A DNA stretch of 64,000 nucleotides from Thiomicrospira cyclica ALM1. Lineage in GTDB: Bacteria > Pseudomonadota > Gammaproteobacteria > Thiomicrospirales > Thiomicrospiraceae. The stretch covers positions 1,736,001 to 1,800,000 of the forward strand of contig NC_015581.1 of the NCBI RefSeq assembly GCF_000214825.1, given 5' to 3'. The position numbers and the translations under genes were made by a program. The notes below the pieces were generated by a model. It did no database searches. It was not told the origin of the DNA and saw nothing but the letters and a program-made list of their open reading frames with translations. Below, in pieces: positions 8,152 to 16,318 of this stretch (its first letter is position 1; every line of letters starts with the position of its first letter).

Positions 8152-11100
8152 TAGGTTCTCTCCGGATACAACACCTGATCAACTTCTTGCATTAAGCGGG
8201 CGGTTTCGGTTAGGGCGACGATGATTTTTTGGTAGTGCAGTATGTCATCAAAACTCAGTTCGCGGCCTTGGCGGTCTTTTAGCCATTTTTGTGCCGGCTG
8301 ATAACCGCCAATATAAAACAACCAGGCCTGGTGCGGTACGTTGTCGAAGTATTGGGTGTCGTTAATCCAGACTTTGCCCAGTTCATTATTGCTCTTGGCA
8401 ATCGGTTCATAGCCAGGGCTGGTTTTGCTAATTTTTCGGGTGATTTTATTGTCGCCCCCCACCGGATATTGGGTAATTGGCGTGTCAAGTAACGGCGATT
8501 CCATCAGGTGCAATAAACGAATTTGGTCGCCGAGTTCGACCAATTGCCAAAAGGTGTCCGGGTCTGGATAAGGCACACGCGGGAAATCAGTTTTAAGGAA
8601 CTCTTTATAGGTATCGCGGTAGGTCGGACTGTGCAATACCGCATAAATATAATCCAGTATATCAATCGGCGTGAATTGGTTTTTTGAACCACAGAGGCAC
8701 GAAGGCACAAAGGATTTTTGATCATTTTCAGCGACAAATGGCAAATTGAGCGCGGCTTCAAACGCCTTGATTTCATCGGGGTTGAGATTGGGAATGCGTT
8801 TGCTACCGTCTTCCGGATAGAGGTAAATTGGGAACTGTACTCCCCCCCCTCGGTAGTAAAGATTGAAGTCAGATGGTGAATCAGAAATAAAAACTAGATT
8901 CCATTGATTGGCACCTACAACTTGGCCTTGTCTTCCAATAATTATCCCATTATTTATTTTATTCATGTGAGACATAACTTTACGAACAGTCCGCCAAACC
9001 AATTTATCTTCATACATAATGTACTGGTCATCAAATGGTCGATAAGAAATTGGTTGAATATATGATTTAATATCTTGTCCCTGAAGATTTTTCCAACCCT
9101 CTAATATATCCCAACCTTTTTTTTCTTTAACAGCAAATTGCTTATGAAGTTCTTCAGGTTTGGGTTCGCTGTCTCTAAACTTTTCAAATTTGGAAATTAA
9201 TTTTTGACGATTTTCATCAATTACAAAACCGTCATGGGCGGTTGTCATACCTACCCCATTGATTGGAAATAAATTATTTAACGATAAGAGTTTTTCATAC
9301 TCTCCTTGCAAGCCAAAATCTTTAGGCACCATAAAATACATGGGCGAGACATTCGGAATGGCTTGATAGGGCACGTCTTTAAACGCGGTGTTTTGTAAAA
9401 AGCTGTATTTGTCTTTGCGTTTGCCATAGAGGTCATAGTGGTAAACTTGCCCTAAATCACCAGGCCTGGTGATGCGCGAGCCGTTTTTAACCAAAATATT
9501 AATCGACACGCCTTGTTCAATATCAAACACATTTTCGTCTTTTGAGCCATCGGGCGAGGTTTCTTTTTTCTTGGCGTTGCCGTGCAGATCGATGGTGTAG
9601 ATTTCATCGTAGGTGCTGAGCAGGTTCCAGCGCATACCGCGAAAAGTCGGATTGTCTAAAAAACCGTGTGGATTGATAAACGCCATCACGCCTTCGCCGT
9701 TTTTTTCGATAAAGTATTGGGCAAAGCGCATAAATTTAACGTAATCGTCGTTAATCCATTTCGGGTTACGTTCTTGCAGTTTTTGTTTGCCGCCGGGTTC
9801 TTTTTTGTAATCGTCCATTAATGACATAATCCAGTCGCCTTTATTGGCACTTTCGCCAGAATAAGGCGGGTTGCCAATCACCACCATGACCGGGGTGTCT
9901 TTTTTCACCGCATTGGCTTCGCGCGACTCTTCACTTATCCACTGAGAGAACAATATATTGTCTGTATCGGGATGATATTCCTCCAGTGAGTTAGTAAGGA
10001 AGATGCGCAAGCGGTTGTCGGATTGTTTACGTTGTTCGGCGGTGTAGCCGGTTTCGCCGAGCAACATATCGAGTTTTAAATGCGCCATTGCATAGGACGC
10101 CATTAAAATTTCAAAGCCATTTAAACGCGGGATTAAATGTTCATCCACATAACTCGGCCAAATGCCTTGCATGTGTTGAAAGCGAGTTTGATAGAGGTAT
10201 TTGACCACTTCGGCTAAGAAGGTGCCGGTGCCGGTTGCGGGGTCGAGAATTTGCACGCGATGAACATCTTTGGTGCCAACCAACTTGCCATTTTTTTTAT
10301 AAATCTTCTTGGATTGATCCGCTGCCAACGCATCGACTTCAATCGTGGTTTTGCTGTTATCGGCTAGGCCATCTTTTAAACCGAATTTGGTTTTTAAAAT
10401 CTCATCCACCGCGCGCACGATAAAGCTGACCACGGGTTCGGGGGTGTACCAAACGCCACGCGATTTGCGTAATGACGGATCGTATTTAGCGAGAAAAGTT
10501 TCGTAAAAATGAATAATCGGGTCGGTTTGGGCGGTGGCTTTGCCATAGCCGTGCAGAATGCTTTTAACATCGGTATGACGAAACACTTCAGCGAGGTTAT
10601 CGACAGTGGTGAGGATGCGTTCGTCAATATTGTAACCAGCGATGGACTGAAATAAATTACGCAATAATGGATTGGATTTGGGAATCAGACGCGCGGCTTC
10701 GTCGCGGTCGAAGGTTTGTAAATCCTGGTCGTGATAACGCGCGGCGAACATACCGTAGGCCAGGGTTTGCGCAAAAAGATCGGCGAACTGTTTGGGTTCA
10801 AGGTCGTGAATTAATTGCTTTCTAAATACGTTATATCGATTGGTAAGTTCACTTTGCGTGTTATTTTCGAGGTCGGCGTTGAGGGCGGCTTCGAGAATGC
10901 TTTCTAATAAACGCGCTTTGCCCGCCATCAATTCGGCGAGTTTGCCGGGGTTTTTAATCGCTTGGGTGACCTTGATCGAGAAGTCACGAATATAGCTTTC
11001 AAATAGATTGATCGCCTTGTAGTCAATTTCGTATTTTTTGAGGTTATCAAACGCGGGTTGGGCTAATCGCACTTCGGCGACTTTTTCGCCTTCAACAAAA

Positions 11101-11417
11101 AACTGAAACCAGATATAGTCGGTGATAATGAGGTTGTCGAGGGCTTTTTTGTAACGGTTGAATTGTTCGTTGTAGCCTTTGTGATTTAGGTCTTTGCCGA
11201 CATCTTTCGCTTCGATATAGCCAATCGGTACGGTTTTGCGGGTGACAACAAAATCCGGGTTGCCGCAATCGGTGATTTTGGAGGGTTCGTTGGTGATTTT
11301 GCAGTCGGGAAGCAGGCCTGCTAATAGCTGTTCTAGATCGGCTCGAAACGTATGTTCGCTGGTGTGGCCGTCTGCCAAGCGTGAATTGATCTTGTCGATA
11401 TACTGAATAACATCCAT
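8151..11417 (-). CDS. Single-chain restriction-modification enzyme (type IIG/ISP-like, no helicase)
   Basis: A 1088-residue enzyme joining nuclease, N6-adenine methyltransferase and target recognition. The N-terminus has a PD-(D/E)xK core: GNPDFVV with Asp55, then GYIEAKD with Glu69 and Lys71. The methyltransferase has motif X GVWYTPEPVVSFIV, motif I ILDPATGTGTF (near 395) and motif IV GNPPYSGES (near 520). The C-terminal 450 residues resemble the type ISP specificity region, but the helicase of LlaBIII-like enzymes is missing. It should methylate and cut unmodified foreign DNA. The reading frame is intact. Its stop overlaps the start of the RecG-like pseudogene (TAATG), so the two were once coupled. 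The start is an ATG after GGAAAG. Confidence 0.85.
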   Translation of the reverse strand: MDVIQYIDKINSRLADGHTSEHTFRADLEQLLAGLLPDCKITNEPSKITDCGNPDFVVTRKTVPIGYIEAKDVGKDLNHKGYNEQFNRYKKALDNLIITDYIWFQFFVEGEKVAEVRLAQPAFDNLKKYEIDYKAINLFESYIRDFSIKVTQAIKNPGKLAELMAGKARLLESILEAALNADLENNTQSELTNRYNVFRKQLIHDLEPKQFADLFAQTLAYGMFAARYHDQDLQTFDRDEAARLIPKSNPLLRNLFQSIAGYNIDERILTTVDNLAEVFRHTDVKSILHGYGKATAQTDPIIHFYETFLAKYDPSLRKSRGVWYTPEPVVSFIVRAVDEILKTKFGLKDGLADNSKTTIEVDALAADQSKKIYKKNGKLVGTKDVHRVQILDPATGTGTFLAEVVKYLYQTRFQHMQGIWPSYVDEHLIPRLNGFEILMASYAMAHLKLDMLLGETGYTAEQRKQSDNRLRIFLTNSLEEYHPDTDNILFSQWISEESREANAVKKDTPVMVVIGNPPYSGESANKGDWIMSLMDDYKKEPGGKQKLQERNPKWINDDYVKFMRFAQYFIEKNGEGVMAFINPHGFLDNPTFRGMRWNLLSTYDEIYTIDLHGNAKKKETSPDGSKDENVFDIEQGVSINILVKNGSRITRPGDLGQVYHYDLYGKRKDKYSFLQNTAFKDVPYQAIPNVSPMYFMVPKDFGLQGEYEKLLSLNNLFPINGVGMTTAHDGFVIDENRQKLISKFEKFRDSEPKPEELHKQFAVKEKKGWDILEGWKNLQGQDIKSYIQPISYRPFDDQYIMYEDKLVWRTVRKVMSHMNKINNGIIIGRQGQVVGANQWNLVFISDSPSDFNLYYRGGGVQFPIYLYPEDGSKRIPNLNPDEIKAFEAALNLPFVAENDQKSFVPSCLCGSKNQFTPIDILDYIYAVLHSPTYRDTYKEFLKTDFPRVPYPDPDTFWQLVELGDQIRLLHLMESPLLDTPITQYPVGGDNKITRKISKTSPGYEPIAKSNNELGKVWINDTQYFDNVPHQAWLFYIGGYQPAQKWLKDRQGRELSFDDILHYQKIIVALTETARLMQEVDQVLYPERT
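8685..8716. repeat. In-frame insert resembling a dispersed genomic repeat
   Basis: Within the restriction gene the plus strand reads GAACCACAGAGGCACGAAGG followed by CACAAAGGATTTTTG. On the coding strand this gives SFVPSCLCGSKNQ, a Cys-rich piece between otherwise family-like segments. The ACCACAGAGGCAC...CACAAAG pattern looks like a short dispersed repeat that I recall from other proteobacterial genomes. That comparison is from memory and unverified. Confidence 0.35.
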
Positions 11418-11507
11418 AAGCTTTCCGTTTTCTACCCAAAATCTAAAAAGCTAGTTTACTAGAAATGAGTAAGCCAGTCTGGCGAAGGTGGATAAATTAC
11501 TATGGTT

Positions 11508-11699
11508 TTACAGACTGTGGCGAAAATAACCTTGCAAATAATCCGCCACTCCGGCCTCGGCATTCGATAAGGTGATTGCCGCCTGCGGATAAGGCCAGTA
11601 CTTGAGCAACCATTGCAAGGCTTGGCGATTGGCTGCAGAAATAATGTGATCGGGATTTAATAGTGTGCCATCTAAATCGATGACGATAAGCTTGATCAT
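11508..11699 (-). pseudogene. HAD-superfamily hydrolase with internal deletion
   Basis: From the ATG at 11699 only 63 residues are encoded. They start MIKLIVIDLDGTLLNPDHII, the exact N-terminus of Cof-type HAD phosphatases with nucleophile motif DLDGTLL. After about 30 residues they jump to AAITLSNAEAGVADYLQ, which resembles the extreme C-terminus of the same family (family length about 270). The middle, with the cap and motifs II-IV, is gone while the frame is kept. It should be catalytically dead. An upstream in-frame Met at 11738 lengthens it but lacks family similarity. Confidence 0.75.
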
Positions 11700-11857
11700 G
11701 AAACCACTCTCGGTATTGGGTATCTGCTCTGTATCCATAAGTCGTTATGCCGTTGATTTATTATAACGCGAAACCACCCCTAACTACGTCAAGCCCATCG
11801 CTGTAAAAAAGCCGAACCGGCCGAAAAAAATTAAACCTATCGAGCGCATTTATCAGT

Positions 11858-11918
11858 AAAATACTGCGAGCATTTTTCGATGCTAATCTAAACGACTATT
11901 TATCAATCGCAGTATTTT
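11858..11918 (+). promoter_or_regulatory. Long hairpin with T run just before the YkgJ-like gene
   Basis: AAAATACTGCGA (11858-11869) pairs exactly with TCGCAGTATTTT (11907-11918), and T residues continue to 11920. The 37-nt loop holds a second small inverted repeat (GCAT 11870-11873, ATGC 11880-11883). The structure ends 15 bp before the ATG at 11934 and abuts the GATGAGGTGA ribosome site. It has the form of a terminator/attenuator or leader RNA controlling the downstream gene. No known riboswitch class was recognised. Confidence 0.5.
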
Positions 11919-11933
11919 TTGATGAGGTGATGT

Positions 11934-12320
11934 ATGGATGACTTCAATCCATGCTTGTCTTGCGGTGCCTGCTGTCATCATTTTCGAGTGTCATTTTACT
12001 GGTCGGAAGCCGATCCCTTTCTAGGCGGCACAGTGCCAGTAGAACTCACTGAAAAAATCAATAACAATTACATTTGTATGCAGGGCACTAACCAGCCTAA
12101 TCCCCGCTGTATTACCTTAGAAGGGACCTTGGGAGAAGGTGTTAGCTGTAAAATTTACGACCAACGTCCGACACCTTGCCGTGAGTTTCCATTATGGCTT
12201 GAAGATGGTAGCCTCAATCCGGAATGCAATCGTTTGCGCGCCTTAAAAGGGATGCCGCCTATCGTGCTACCAGACCATCAACCCAATGATGACCCGCCAC
12301 TCATTCCCAGTGTTGCTTAG
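11934..12320 (+). CDS. YkgJ-type cysteine-cluster protein
   Basis: A 128-residue protein with the family's signature near the N-terminus, CLSCGACCHHF (residues 8-18). Further Cys occur at ISC-like GVSCKIYDQRPTPCREFP (about 78-95) and NPECNRL. These cysteines are thought to bind a metal (zinc or iron) in the CxxCxxCC family. A GAGGTGA ribosome site precedes the ATG. A long stem-loop lies directly upstream, so expression may be controlled in the leader. The gene is convergent with the end of the rhodopsin operon. Function of the family is unknown. Confidence 0.85.
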   Translation: MDDFNPCLSCGACCHHFRVSFYWSEADPFLGGTVPVELTEKINNNYICMQGTNQPNPRCITLEGTLGEGVSCKIYDQRPTPCREFPLWLEDGSLNPECNRLRALKGMPPIVLPDHQPNDDPPLIPSVA

Positions 12321-12341
12321 GCGAACTTATAATAAGCGAAC

Positions 12342-12536
12342 TTATAGCAAAAATAGCCCAATCATCACCAAAACCCCACCGTATATCGCCAACATAAAGG
12401 CATGGGCTTTAAACCATGCCACCACTGTTTGCAGAATTTCTTCGGGGCGATATTGGAAAAAAGCCAAAATGACCATTCCTAAAGCGATGATCAATAACAG
12501 TGCTGGGACAATCAGTAACAATTGATAAAGCGTCAT
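12342..12536 (-). CDS. Small two-helix membrane protein at the end of the rhodopsin operon
   Basis: 64 residues with two hydrophobic segments (LLLIVPALLLIIALGMVILAF at about 5-25 and FMLAIYGGVLVMIGLFLL at the end) separated by a loop YRPEEILQTVVAWFKAHA. Its ATG overlaps the stop of the preceding gene (ATGA), so it is almost certainly co-translated with it. Not recognised as a named family. It belongs to the run of genes transcribed from the rhodopsin side. Confidence 0.65.
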   Translation of the reverse strand: MTLYQLLLIVPALLLIIALGMVILAFFQYRPEEILQTVVAWFKAHAFMLAIYGGVLVMIGLFLL

Positions 12537-12853
12537 AATGACATGACCTCCAAAAGATGGTTATGTAATTCTGCCAACCAGGCCTGTGCTTGCTCGTTAG
12601 GCAAGGTATCTTCACTTAATTCCACACCAGCAAGCTTAATCGCACAGACTAATAACTGGGCATCGACTTGGTGGCGTAACTCTTCCAGTTGCGCCAGCAC
12701 CTTGCTTACAGACCGTGGGTTTTGTTGACTAAAAAGCCGCACACAGGCTGATAGCTCCAGATCTTCAATCGCAATGTAAGCGGCTAACAAACTATGGAGC
12801 TCTGGATACTTATCTAAAAAATCCATTTGTATTTGCCAATCAAACTCGCGCAT
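12533..12853 (-). CDS. Hypothetical soluble helical protein
   Basis: 106 residues, mostly helical, with no signal peptide and no membrane segment. It starts MREFDWQIQMDFLDKYPELH and is rich in Leu, Glu and Gln. I do not recognise the family. It starts 4 bp after the lipoprotein gene and overlaps the next gene by 4 bp, so it is translationally linked to both. A CAGGCCTG copy at 12579 encodes the QAW of AQAWLAEL. Confidence 0.65.
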   Translation of the reverse strand: MREFDWQIQMDFLDKYPELHSLLAAYIAIEDLELSACVRLFSQQNPRSVSKVLAQLEELRHQVDAQLLVCAIKLAGVELSEDTLPNEQAQAWLAELHNHLLEVMSL

Positions 12854-12857
12854 ATAG

Positions 12858-13373
12858 TCAGTCCGGTTGCGGAAAGGCCGTTAGGACGAAGAAATCATCG
12901 CCACGCCTAACAAGCACAACTCGCACTATCGCTTGGTCCGGCACCCATTGCGGCTTCGCATCAGGATTATTATTTAATTGCGCGCGAGTAAGATAAGTGC
13001 CGTGAGTTGGAACTCGAGCAAAAAACCCTTGGCGAGCTAGCTCACCCTGCCACCAATCCGCCACCTGCTCTCGCTGTAGGTTCAGCACCGCATTAACTGA
13101 GGCTTCTGCAACCGCAAGATTGCTAAAGGTTGACACGGTATTTAATCGTGAATCAGTCTGTAAACGTTCGATTAAATAATCATCCGTTTTAGCAACGTGG
13201 CGCTCTATGGTGTGGCCACCCAGTGCTTCATGCTCCACTAAAGACACCTGAATCGGTTGGCTCAGATCAGCAAGTCCCGTCGCTGGTTTATCGCAACCAA
13301 CCAGCCCAGTTAGCACTAGCAAGGTTAGCAATAACCCCGACATTAGCCGCAATAAAAAACCTTGTTGTATCAT
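12858..13373 (-). CDS. Predicted lipoprotein linked to the rhodopsin-retinal operon
   Basis: 171 residues. The N-terminus has a hydrophobic stretch (LLRLMSGLLLTLLVLTG) ending in a lipobox LVGC, so Cys27 would be lipidated. The mature part is soluble and contains a segment that reads like a Glu/Ala-rich helix, then a VPTHGTYLTRAQLNNNP region and an IVRVVLVRRGDDFFVLTAFP strand pair near the end. No family recognised. It starts 17 bp after blh and looks part of the same transcript, so a role in the outer membrane or periplasm related to the photosystem is possible but unproven. Confidence 0.65.
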   Translation of the reverse strand: MIQQGFLLRLMSGLLLTLLVLTGLVGCDKPATGLADLSQPIQVSLVEHEALGGHTIERHVAKTDDYLIERLQTDSRLNTVSTFSNLAVAEASVNAVLNLQREQVADWWQGELARQGFFARVPTHGTYLTRAQLNNNPDAKPQWVPDQAIVRVVLVRRGDDFFVLTAFPQPD

Positions 13374-13390
13374 TTGTTTAATGTCCTCAT

Positions 13391-14290
13391 TTAAGCTGTT
13401 TTAGTTGATTGCTTGATGTGCTGTAGTGCCACCAACATCATATGCGGTACCGTGAGGGCCGCGAGACCAATAAATACCAGACGTAACACCAGGGCCTCGA
13501 TTGACAAGTCAGACCAATACCAGGCGAGCACACCTAGTAATAATAGGGTGGCCAAGGTGTATAGCACGAGCATTTTGGTTAATTTAGCATACTGCGCTTG
13601 ACCCGCGTGTTGATATATTCCCAATAAATGCCGCGGGCTATGAAGCAGACAAAAGTAAACAATAAAGTAGAGCAAGGGTGGCGCGCTGTACGCCAAAATT
13701 AATAACGCCGCTGATTCTGCCGCTGTCCGCCATTGTTTTTGAAACAGCGCAACCATGATAATTAGCAACATAATGCCTGCTAAAACGAACGGATCTATGG
13801 CTAGGGTATAAGCCAACGCTCCGCCACCTTCTCCAGAGAGATGACTAAATAGTCTGGCAACTTCTTCAGGGTGAAATCCAATGGGCATCAGCAGCAGCAG
13901 AACGCCAAGCCCAAGGCGTAGCGGTCGATTGAGCGATTGTTCCCAGTCGCCGGAGAAATGCCAAGCGCTAATGATTAAAAAGACCAGCAAACTTATGACT
14001 GGCATTACCCACCAAATGGCAACCACCGCCACGCTAATCAATAGATAGCCTATTGCAAATAAGGCTTTTTGACGCAAGGTGTTATGAATGCCAATTTGTT
14101 CGGCCAGCCATGGATCAAGGGCGCCATGCGGTAGCCCTAACGCAATAACCAATACGGCTAGCAGTGCTATTTGCCAGGTTATTGGTAGCAGGTCTGGTTG
14201 TAGCTTTAACAGGCCGGCAACTAGGAGTGCTACTAGCGTAAACCCAAAACTCTGCAGGCGATCGGCGTGCGTGTAAAAATGATTTGTCAT
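13391..14290 (-). CDS. blh: Brp/Blh-family beta-carotene 15,15'-dioxygenase
   Basis: A 299-residue integral membrane enzyme that would cleave beta-carotene into two retinal molecules for the rhodopsin. About eight hydrophobic helices are visible. His residues typical of this family appear in LGLPHGALDPWLAEQ (near 54), in ISAWHFSGDWEQ (near 118), in LLHSPRHLLGIYQHAG (near 217) and in VPHMMLVALQH near the end; these are the probable iron ligands. It follows crtY by 1 bp, so the two are likely coupled. Placement last in a rhodopsin-crtEIBY-blh set is the canonical order. Confidence 0.92.
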   Translation of the reverse strand: MTNHFYTHADRLQSFGFTLVALLVAGLLKLQPDLLPITWQIALLAVLVIALGLPHGALDPWLAEQIGIHNTLRQKALFAIGYLLISVAVVAIWWVMPVISLLVFLIISAWHFSGDWEQSLNRPLRLGLGVLLLLMPIGFHPEEVARLFSHLSGEGGGALAYTLAIDPFVLAGIMLLIIMVALFQKQWRTAAESAALLILAYSAPPLLYFIVYFCLLHSPRHLLGIYQHAGQAQYAKLTKMLVLYTLATLLLLGVLAWYWSDLSIEALVLRLVFIGLAALTVPHMMLVALQHIKQSTKTA

Positions 14291-14291
14291 G

Positions 14292-15446
14292 TTACCTTCT
14301 CAAAACCAGACAGATAAGTCCTTTTAAAAATGGCGTTTTTGGCAGGCTTATTATAATACTGACTAGATCAATAATGCTGGGTCGATCGTCCATGAATCGC
14401 AAAAAACGGATGGGGGCAACCCTGGCTAACAAGCGCTCGAAGATGATCGGACCCAGTTCAGGGTTCTGCTTGATAACCTGTAAAAAAATCCTATCCATAA
14501 ATGCTAATACCGGTGGCGTTGCCGGCTGTCCAACCAAACTGTTGCGCTGAATCATCGCATCAGCCGCTTGTTTTGCCCAGCGTTGTATCCGCAAAAACCC
14601 ATATCCTGAAGACGCCCGTAAAGCGCCCCCACCGATACCGGCATTGACATAGTTTTTAGCCGAAGGCGACATTGGGTTCGCGTCTTTAAACTGGGGCAGG
14701 CCCATTGGAAGCACGCCCATTTCTTGACGAATAATGTTGGCCTGCTGCCAGCCTTTTTGGGCAAGTAATGTATCTAGATACTTTGCAATGACTGCCGATT
14801 TAATGGGTTTATTGGAGAAAAAAGTGACCTCAACCAGTGTTCGCTCGGCGGAGATTGGCAAAATGTAATTAAAGCAAAATGCCTGTTCTGCAACACGCAT
14901 CTCGGTCATTAAATCCAAACTATCTTGCGCTATAAGCGGATCGATATCCGCGACTTCTAATCCCACAAAACATTGAAATAAGCTGGCCTGCATAAGGGTT
15001 TCCTTGCATGGCGGGCGCGTATCTACCACTTGACTTGCCAGATAATCCTGCTGAGGGGTGGTAATTCTCCACCCATCGCCATCGGGGCTAATGCTAAGAA
15101 CAGGAGTGCTGAGCTTGAGACTAATCTGATTGGTGGTGTCGAGCTGCGTCATGGCATAGCCATAGAAGTCAGCCGCTCGGACATAATGATAAGCGTAGCC
15201 TTTACAGGCTTGTGTTTGTATGGGTTTTGCGGCGGAACTAAATCGCCAATTTTGCCAAGACTGACTAATCAGGTGCTGATATGTGGATGGCTGTTTATCC
15301 CAAAAACACCAGCTTCGATCATCCTCGTAGCGGCTTCTCGAATCAAGAATAAGTGCTTGCCCTTGGAACCCTTGGTCAATCAGCTGATTTGTTAGCGATA
15401 AGCCAGCGCAGCCCCCGCCAATAATGATTAAGTCGAATTGTTGCAT
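14292..15446 (-). CDS. crtY: Lycopene beta-cyclase
   Basis: 384 residues, CrtY type. The N-terminal FAD/NAD-binding motif is LIIIGGGCAGLSLTNQL (residues 6-22), followed by SRYEDDRSWCFWDKQPS, a CrtY hallmark. The later segment LPMGLPQF then GIGGGALRASSGYGF is also typical. It cyclises both ends of lycopene to beta-carotene at the inner membrane. Its ATG overlaps the crtB stop as TAATG. It provides the substrate for Blh. Length is normal for the family (about 380). Confidence 0.93.
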   Translation of the reverse strand: MQQFDLIIIGGGCAGLSLTNQLIDQGFQGQALILDSRSRYEDDRSWCFWDKQPSTYQHLISQSWQNWRFSSAAKPIQTQACKGYAYHYVRAADFYGYAMTQLDTTNQISLKLSTPVLSISPDGDGWRITTPQQDYLASQVVDTRPPCKETLMQASLFQCFVGLEVADIDPLIAQDSLDLMTEMRVAEQAFCFNYILPISAERTLVEVTFFSNKPIKSAVIAKYLDTLLAQKGWQQANIIRQEMGVLPMGLPQFKDANPMSPSAKNYVNAGIGGGALRASSGYGFLRIQRWAKQAADAMIQRNSLVGQPATPPVLAFMDRIFLQVIKQNPELGPIIFERLLARVAPIRFLRFMDDRPSIIDLVSIIISLPKTPFLKGLICLVLRR

Positions 15447-16318
15447 TACGTATTTTTGATAAACTTTGGCTGTTTTTTAATAGCATAACGGCTAATCGCG
15501 TCAAAGGCACAGCCTATTTTTTTTAGCCATGATACTTTGGCACGAAAGCGCCACGCTTGATAGTCAGCTTTTTTGATCTCTTCACCAATTTCGCGGTATA
15601 CACTGGCGGCCACTAAAATGCCATAAGCCGCCCGCCCTGGCAAATAAGGTAGCCCGAGTAAACCCCTTTGATAGTAGTTATCGGCGAGATCAAGAAGTTT
15701 TTTAGTCGCTTGTTGCAGACACAATTGTTGGTCCTGGTTCGGATTGAGTATTTGCTCAGGCGACATTGTGCCAATCCAGTCAGCCGGAAAATACACTCGA
15801 TTATTTTGGGCGTCCTCGGCCAGGTCTCGTGCAATATTTGTTAGCTGCATAGCAATGCCTAAATCAATGGCATAGGGGTGCGCTTCGGGGTCGCTAACAT
15901 CAAGGGCTTCGCACATCATTAGTCCAACCGTGCCGGCGACCTGATAGGCATAGTGTTGTAATTCTGATTGATTTTGCACACGTACATCTTCCAGATCTGA
16001 CGCGACCCCATTGATTAAATCTAAGAGCGGGGCTTCAATAGCCATGTCTCGGCATAATTCAGTAGCTTGATAAGCGAGCCGGTCGATAGGTTGCTGTTGC
16101 AATATAGACTGTTTTAACGCGTGTAATGCTGTTTTCGCATACCGCTGGTCTTGCGCTTCATCTGCGAGGTCATCGATTTGACGGCAAACGGCATAAAGGC
16201 GTGCGGCACGATTACGATGTCTTTTAGATAGCAAATGACTGGCAAAATAAAAGCTACGCCCGTGTGATCGTAATATCGCCAGAGCGTCTATGTGTTGATT
16301 GGTAACAATAGGGCTCAT
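15446..16318 (-). CDS. crtB: Phytoene synthase
   Basis: 290 residues. Both Asp-rich prenyl-binding motifs are present: YAVCRQIDDLADEAQD near residue 42 and LTNIARDLAEDAQNNRVYFP near 160. It joins two geranylgeranyl diphosphates to phytoene. Start and stop overlap its neighbours by TAATG on each side (crtI upstream, crtY downstream), which shows tight coupling. No unusual features. Confidence 0.95.
   Translation of the reverse strand: MSPIVTNQHIDALAILRSHGRSFYFASHLLSKRHRNRAARLYAVCRQIDDLADEAQDQRYAKTALHALKQSILQQQPIDRLAYQATELCRDMAIEAPLLDLINGVASDLEDVRVQNQSELQHYAYQVAGTVGLMMCEALDVSDPEAHPYAIDLGIAMQLTNIARDLAEDAQNNRVYFPADWIGTMSPEQILNPNQDQQLCLQQATKKLLDLADNYYQRGLLGLPYLPGRAAYGILVAASVYREIGEEIKKADYQAWRFRAKVSWLKKIGCAFDAISRYAIKKQPKFIKNT

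Noticed and set aside
8504-8776. A 90-residue minus-strand ORF inside the restriction gene
   Set aside because: It lies in another frame of a clear, conserved protein and has no start signal.
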